This document shows, in pieces, positions 6,079 to 9,937 of a stretch of 9,937 nt of DNA. The stretch lies in assembly GCA_023336765.1 (NCBI GenBank), contig JAMBLL010000288.1:1-9937 (forward strand), written 5' to 3'. The stretch is from Actinomycetes bacterium (GTDB taxonomy: Bacteria > Actinomycetota > Acidimicrobiia > Spongiisociales > UBA5794). Positions within the stretch are counted from its first letter, which is position 1. Each line of letters opens with the position of its first letter. A model generated the notes under the pieces. That model searched no databases and had not been told where the DNA came from. It saw nothing but the letters and a program-made list of their open reading frames with translations. The translations under genes were made by a program, and so were the position numbers.

Positions 6079-6312
6079 ATGATGGTTGAACCGCCAATCG
6101 GAGAGCTTGTCGAAAAGACGGGGACCCGTTTCGGCCTTGTCGTGTTATCTGCACGCAGAGCCCGCCAGATCAACGCCTACTTCAACGAACTCGGAGCAGG
6201 ACTCGGCGGATACATCCCTCCACAGGTGCATTCACTAGCACGCAAGCCGCTGTCGATCGCTCTCGAAGAGATCATCGAGGACAAGGTCGTCATCGCACCG
6301 GTCGAGGAGTAG
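6079..6312 (+). CDS. rpoZ: DNA-directed RNA polymerase omega subunit
   Basis: Small (77-residue) RNA polymerase subunit that wraps the C-terminal tail of beta-prime and helps assembly. Characteristic features are the Arg-Phe at 17-18 followed by LVVLSARRARQIN (20-32, matching the family's ARRARQIN helix) and ARKPLSIALEEI (54-65). Two ATG codons (6079, 6082) are possible starts; GAGGAG (6063-6068) fits 6079 and leaves an upstream in-frame TTG at 6070 too close to be used. It stands between gmk and coaBC, its usual actinobacterial place, with only 3 bp before coaBC, whose ribosome-binding site GAGGAG lies in the last rpoZ codons. Confidence 0.93.
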   Translation: MMVEPPIGELVEKTGTRFGLVVLSARRARQINAYFNELGAGLGGYIPPQVHSLARKPLSIALEEIIEDKVVIAPVEE

Positions 6313-6315
6313 ACG

Positions 6316-7512
6316 ATGTTCGCCGGGCGGCGAATCGTCCTCGGCGTAACCGGGGGAGTCGCGGCCTACAAAGCTGCCTATCTCGCTCGACGATTCATCG
6401 AACTGGACGCTGAGGTCCGTACCGTCATGACACCTGCCGCAGAGCAGTTCATCGGTGCTGCCACTTTCGCCGCCCTCACCGGCACCAACCCGGTAACAGA
6501 CCTCTTCGGAGGCACCGACGTTTCGCCACATACAACGCTTGCGGCATGGGCAGACCTGATCGTTGTCGCTCCGACCACGGCTGCAACACTTTCGAAACTC
6601 GCGCACGGAGAATCCTCGAACGCCCTTACCGCGACCGTTCTTGCAACTAGGGCCCCGGTCGTCGTTGCTCCTGCGATGCATACTGAGATGTGGGAACACC
6701 CCGCAACACGCGAGAACGTCGCGATCATTGAACGTTTTGGGTACACAGTCATCCCGCCAGAATCTGGCGCCCTTGCGGGTGGCGACCACGGAGTAGGCAG
6801 GCTGGCTGATCCTGAGATGATCGTAGCTGTGGTCGATGGAATCCTCGGCACTGGCGACCTCGAAGGGGAGGTCGTGCTCGTGACGGCAGGCGGAACGAGA
6901 GAGTCGATCGATCCGGTGCGCTACATCGGGAATCGCTCCAGCGGCAAGATGGGGAACGCGGTGGCACGATCGGCCGTCGATCGGGGTGCAAGGGTCATCC
7001 TCGTATCAGCCGGGACCGCACCATCAGATCTCGGCGGGATCCAATTCGTACCCGTTGAGTCTGCAGCCGACATGGCTGAAGCCGCCTGGACACACGCACC
7101 ACAGTGTACGATCGCCGTGATGACCGCTGCTGTAGCGGACTTCCGCCCCAAGGAACCCAGGAGTGACAAGCTACGACGGGCAGAGGGACTCCCTGACATC
7201 GATCTTGAACCAACGCCTGATGTCCTCAAGGGAGTACATGAATCCGACCCGCGCCCGTACCTCGTAGGATTCGCTGCCGAGGTGGGATCGCTCGACACTG
7301 CTGTCGACAAGGCGAAGCGCAAGGGTGTCGACCTTCTCGTGGCAAACGATGTTGCAATCGAAGGATCTGGTTTCGGTTCAGATAACAACCAGGTGGCGAT
7401 GGTGACACCGTTGGGCGACGTGGAGCACCTCCCGCTCATGCCAAAAGCCGATGTCGCAACGGCGATCTGGGACAGGGTTGTCGAGGCACGGCGGAGCACC
7501 CCGCGAACGTGA
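6316..7512 (+). CDS. coaBC: Bifunctional phosphopantothenoylcysteine synthetase/decarboxylase
   Basis: Two-domain enzyme of coenzyme A synthesis: the C-terminal CoaB half joins 4'-phosphopantothenate to cysteine using CTP, and the N-terminal CoaC half, an FMN flavoprotein, decarboxylates the product. The protein has 398 residues, normal length. The CoaC half shows VLGVTGGVAAYKA (FMN site), His72 in PHTTLAAWAD (matching the catalytic His), PAMHTEMW (119-126) and GALAGGDHGVGRL. The CoaB half starts about residue 186 with VVLVTAGGTRESIDPVRYIG, then NRSSGKMG, TAAVADFRP and LLVANDV. Two classical CoaC residues differ: His122 stands where E. coli has Asn, and Gly155 where E. coli has the flap Cys. 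As I recall, mycobacterial CoaBC has similar changes, so this is probably a lineage variant, not damage. Confidence 0.95.
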   Translation: MFAGRRIVLGVTGGVAAYKAAYLARRFIELDAEVRTVMTPAAEQFIGAATFAALTGTNPVTDLFGGTDVSPHTTLAAWADLIVVAPTTAATLSKLAHGESSNALTATVLATRAPVVVAPAMHTEMWEHPATRENVAIIERFGYTVIPPESGALAGGDHGVGRLADPEMIVAVVDGILGTGDLEGEVVLVTAGGTRESIDPVRYIGNRSSGKMGNAVARSAVDRGARVILVSAGTAPSDLGGIQFVPVESAADMAEAAWTHAPQCTIAVMTAAVADFRPKEPRSDKLRRAEGLPDIDLEPTPDVLKGVHESDPRPYLVGFAAEVGSLDTAVDKAKRKGVDLLVANDVAIEGSGFGSDNNQVAMVTPLGDVEHLPLMPKADVATAIWDRVVEARRSTPRT

Positions 7513-9233
7513 GGGTTTGCCAGGTCGTCCCGGACATCCCATCGTTCGCCGTTGATGACGGCTTCTCCTATCTGATCCCTGACGAGTTCGCTGTGAGCGT
7601 CGGTTCCAGGGTGCGCATCAGGGTTTCAGGGCGCAGGATGAAGGGGTTCGTCACTGCCGTCCTCCCCGGGCCTCCAGAGCGGAAACTCCTCCCCATCGAC
7701 GGAGTTGTCGGAACGATCGGCAGTTTCGACGAGGACACGCTCCCCATGCTCAGATGGGCTGCGACCCACTACGTGTCCCCCCTGTCGACGATCCTGAAAC
7801 GAACGATCCCTCCAAACGTGCCACGGTTGAAACATCACGACATCGAACCGCTCGAGACCGCCGACAGCCTCACCACCGTCATCATCTCGGACGCTCGCAG
7901 TCAGCTCGGACATGTCGCGGCTTCGGTCGAGGCTTCCATCTCGCGTGCCGAGGGGGCCCTGGTCATCGTGCCAAGCGTTGCTGAAGCGGAGGCCATAGCT
8001 TCAGGACTCACAGACATCTATGGGGAGACAGTCCTCCTCTCCTCCTCGGCATCTGAGAACAAAGATTCCACCCGGTCGTGGGAGCGTGCGGCGAACAGAA
8101 CACCCACGTTGCTCGTCGGAACACGAGAAACGATGATGTGGCCGGTGGCGCACCTTACGAGTGCGGTCGTGGTCGAAGACGGACGTCGCGTCATGAAGTC
8201 ACCATCCACACCGACACTGGGCGTCAGGGAAGTGCTCATTGCACGATCCCAGCAGGAGCGTTTCGCTCTGACCTTCATCGGGCCGGTACCCACACTTGAG
8301 ACGATCGACCTTGAACCCGTGATCAGGGCTCCAGCGGGAAGACAGTGGCCACTCGTCGAGGTCGTCGATCGTTCGCACGAACCGCCGTCGCGCACAGTGC
8401 TGGTGGAACGAACCACTACCGCTATCTCGGCTGCGGTGCGTCGAAACGAACCTGTGTTCGTGCTCGTGCCGTCGCGTGGCTACGCACCAGCGTTTCGCTG
8501 TATCGCGTGTGGGGAGCTCAGACGATGCTCCATCTGTGAAACTGCTGCGGCGCGCAAGGATGAATGTCGACGCTGTGGCGCTGAACTCAGCACTTGCACG
8601 AACTGCGGGAAGAATCGATTCGAACCCCTTGGGGCCGGGATCGGATCGGTCCGTGACGCGATCGCACGCTCCATCGGTAGCAACGTGGGAGTTGCAGGAG
8701 ATCACAAGCTCGTAACTGTTGGTTCAGAGCGCGATCTCATCGGATGCCAGGAGGTGTCGCTCTCCGTTGCAGTGGATATCGACGGCATGGCCCATGCCCC
8801 CACATATCGCGCTTCGGAGGATGCTTTCAGACTTCTCGTACGCCTTGCCCAACTCGTGGGCATAGGCAAAGGCAACCGTATGGTGGTCCAAACAGCGGAC
8901 GCTGACCAGCCGATTGTCGCAGCATTGCGCTCAGGCCGATCCGGAGCATTCCTCGCCGGGCTCATGGACGAACGACGAGCGTCGAACTTCCCCCCGTTTG
9001 GCGAACTGATCGCGCTCGAGATCGACCGAGCGGTTCCCGTTGGGGACGCCATCACGACAGCGATCGGCGACGATGCTCGTGTTCTCGGCCCCGCACCGAT
9101 GCGTGACCGTGACCGTTGGCTCATCCAGGGAACTGACCTCACACGGGCCCGTATTGCGCTCAGACACGTCGCAGGCACTCTCCGCGACAAGGGAGCAAGG
9201 GTTCGGATCGATGTGGATCCGATCGATCTGTAG
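7509..9233 (+). CDS. priA: Primosomal protein N' (PriA) lacking helicase motifs
   Basis: PriA recognises stalled forks and reloads the replisome. The N-terminal 3'-DNA-binding domain is clear (VCQVVPDIP, GFSYLIPDEF, GSRVRIRVSGRRMKGFV, then ATHYVSPLSTILKRTIPP). The zinc region is complete, with eight cysteines as four CxxC pairs: 331/334, 340/343, 353/356 and 363/366. The helicase core is degenerate: no GxGKT Walker A around residues 120-155, VEDG (222-225) where DEEH is expected, and no QVAGRAGR-type motif VI after the zinc region. At 574 residues it is shorter than E. coli PriA (732). Actinobacterial PriA proteins commonly lack helicase motifs, so it is likely a non-motor fork adaptor. It starts with GTG at 7509, overlapping coaBC by 4 nt. 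Confidence 0.92.
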   Translation: MRVCQVVPDIPSFAVDDGFSYLIPDEFAVSVGSRVRIRVSGRRMKGFVTAVLPGPPERKLLPIDGVVGTIGSFDEDTLPMLRWAATHYVSPLSTILKRTIPPNVPRLKHHDIEPLETADSLTTVIISDARSQLGHVAASVEASISRAEGALVIVPSVAEAEAIASGLTDIYGETVLLSSSASENKDSTRSWERAANRTPTLLVGTRETMMWPVAHLTSAVVVEDGRRVMKSPSTPTLGVREVLIARSQQERFALTFIGPVPTLETIDLEPVIRAPAGRQWPLVEVVDRSHEPPSRTVLVERTTTAISAAVRRNEPVFVLVPSRGYAPAFRCIACGELRRCSICETAAARKDECRRCGAELSTCTNCGKNRFEPLGAGIGSVRDAIARSIGSNVGVAGDHKLVTVGSERDLIGCQEVSLSVAVDIDGMAHAPTYRASEDAFRLLVRLAQLVGIGKGNRMVVQTADADQPIVAALRSGRSGAFLAGLMDERRASNFPPFGELIALEIDRAVPVGDAITTAIGDDARVLGPAPMRDRDRWLIQGTDLTRARIALRHVAGTLRDKGARVRIDVDPIDL

Positions 9234-9241
9234 AAGCGTTG

Positions 9242-9255
9242 TCCGTTCTCCGTTC
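9242..9255 (+). repeat. Two tandem copies of heptamer TCCGTTC
   Basis: TCCGTTC occurs twice head to tail (9242-9248, 9249-9255), 9 bp after the priA stop. Two copies could be chance, but a different heptanucleotide array lies 40 bp downstream in the same spacer, so it may be a remnant of the same kind of element. Confidence 0.5.
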
Positions 9256-9295
9256 AGATCACAGAACCCAGAGCGCCCTGCGCCGTCCGTGTTCT

Positions 9296-9337
9296 AGCTG
9301 ATGGCTGATAGCTGATAGCTGATAGCTGTAAGCTGAT
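9296..9337 (+). repeat. Heptanucleotide tandem repeat, six copies of AGCTGAT
   Basis: Six contiguous 7-bp units: AGCTGAT, GGCTGAT, AGCTGAT, AGCTGAT, AGCTGTA, AGCTGAT. Three (1, 3 and 4) plus the last are identical; units 2 and 5 differ at one or two bases. The array ends 5 bp before the def ATG at 9343. It resembles the short tandemly repeated repetitive (STRR) heptamers described in cyanobacteria, and similar CAGCTAT-type arrays occur in other phyla from memory. On the plus strand each unit brings TGA and TAG stops that cycle through all three frames; the reverse strand is open in every frame. Confidence 0.9.
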
Positions 9338-9342
9338 TCCCC

Positions 9343-9846
9343 ATGGCCATCTACCCGATTCGCAGGTTTCCCGATCCCGTTCTCGCCATGAAGGCAAGGT
9401 CGGTTGAGACGTTCGATGACGACGTCAAGCGACTCACAGACGACATGTTCGAGACGATGTACAACGCACCAGGCGTTGGCCTGGCTGCACCTCAGATCGG
9501 CGTATCCAAGAGGGTGTTCGTCGCTGATATTGGGGAAGGGCCCTTCCTCATGATCAACCCGACGATCGTCGAGCAAACGGGCAAGTGGAAGTACGAGGAG
9601 GGATGCCTGTCAGTCCCAGGCCGCTACTGGGACATCAAACGCTACGACTACGCACGGGCCGAGGGGTTCGACCTGAGTGGGAACCCCATCATGTACGAGG
9701 GCGACGAGTTAATGGGCCGAGTGCTCCAGCATGAGATCGACCATCTCTTTGGCCTGCTCCTGCTGAGCCACCTCGGGTCGCGCACGAAGAGGCAGGTACT
9801 CAAGGAACTGCGAGAAGAATCTCTAGACGCACAGCGGGGTATGTGA
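9343..9846 (+). CDS. def: Peptide deformylase
   Basis: Removes the N-formyl group from new proteins. The 167-residue metalloenzyme has all three signature motifs: GVGLAAPQIG (44-53), EEGCLSVPG (85-93) with metal ligand Cys88, and QHEIDHL (129-135) with ligands His130 and His134 and catalytic Glu131. The start at 9343 is fixed by the conserved N-terminal PIRRFPDPVLAMKA. No Shine-Dalgarno sequence is visible: the heptamer array and CCCC directly precede the ATG. TAAGCT (9329-9334) matches a TANNNT -10 about 8 bp from the ATG, so a leaderless transcript is possible, though not shown. The stop overlaps the fmt start by one base (TGATG), pairing it with the gene that adds the formyl group. Confidence 0.95.
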   Translation: MAIYPIRRFPDPVLAMKARSVETFDDDVKRLTDDMFETMYNAPGVGLAAPQIGVSKRVFVADIGEGPFLMINPTIVEQTGKWKYEEGCLSVPGRYWDIKRYDYARAEGFDLSGNPIMYEGDELMGRVLQHEIDHLFGLLLLSHLGSRTKRQVLKELREESLDAQRGM

Positions 9847-9937
9847 TGTCCGGCGTGTTCCTTGGCACCCCTGCCGCGGCCGTGCCGAGCCTTGCAGCGT
9901 TCGCCGACGTTGAGGATGTGGACCTCGTCATCACCCA
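9846..9937 (+). CDS. fmt: Methionyl-tRNA formyltransferase, 5' end only
   Basis: The first 30 codons of a gene cut by the window edge. The translation, beginning SGVFLGTPAAAVPSLAAF and continuing to VDLVIT, matches the N-terminus of Fmt (usual form: FxGTPxxAVPSLxAL...VVTQPD). Fmt adds a formyl group to the initiator Met-tRNA, the modification def later removes; the two genes are adjacent in most bacteria. The ATG at 9846 overlaps the def stop by one base, so translation is probably coupled; only a weak GCGGGG lies upstream. The catalytic region is outside the window. Confidence 0.88.
   Translation, partial: MSGVFLGTPAAAVPSLAAFADVEDVDLVIT

Noticed and set aside
9273..9283. GCGC-CCT-GCGC hairpin after priA as a terminator.
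   Set aside because: A 4-bp stem with a 3-nt loop and no T-run is too weak to call.
9296..9337. The heptamer array as a CRISPR or as iterons of an origin.
   Set aside because: There are no spacers, the unit is only 7 bp, and no replication-initiator or cas gene is nearby.

Overview
The window is a dense, entirely plus-strand stretch of moderately GC-rich chromosome. Its gene order (pyrR-pyrB-pyrC ... pyrF-mihF-gmk-rpoZ-coaBC-priA-def-fmt) is the arrangement typical of Actinobacteria. The actinobacterial integration host factor mihF beside gmk, a PriA without helicase motifs, a CoaBC with the variant PAMHTEM motif, and frequent GTG/TTG starts all point the same way. Against the mycobacterial order as I recall it, carA/carB and metK are missing and a class 1 pyrD sits between pyrC and pyrF. 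This suggests a non-mycobacterial, perhaps deep-branching actinobacterium (inference).

Positions 1-601 hold a type II toxin-antitoxin pair: a small antitoxin and an overlapping MazF/PemK-type RNase toxin. The short region before the antitoxin carries repeated TGCCA/TGGCA half-sites that overlap a plausible promoter.

Positions 602-801 are the pyrimidine control region. A promoter-like pair is followed by a clear PyrR-binding hairpin whose 3' strand contains a Shine-Dalgarno sequence. That sequence serves a 24-codon leader ORF. A perfect 22-bp palindrome followed by a T-run, which looks like an intrinsic terminator, lies inside the leader ORF, and the ORF ends just inside pyrR. This layout combines mycobacterial-style occlusion of a ribosome-binding site with Bacillus-style attenuation. 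It is the most interesting item in the window.

Positions 802-5119 are the pyr operon (pyrR, pyrB, pyrC, pyrD, pyrF). Every junction overlaps by 4-8 nt, implying one mRNA with coupled translation. The enzymes cover carbamoyl-aspartate to UMP, except orotate phosphoribosyltransferase (pyrE), which is absent here.

Positions 5161-9233 hold mihF (nucleoid protein), gmk (GMP kinase), rpoZ (RNA polymerase omega), coaBC (coenzyme A synthesis) and priA (replication restart), again tightly packed. A 109-bp spacer with two kinds of heptanucleotide tandem repeat separates priA from def (peptide deformylase). The 5' end of fmt (Met-tRNA formyltransferase) runs off the end of the window. No stretch longer than 300 bp lacks a gene, and I see no insertion sequence, CRISPR array or complete tRNA.
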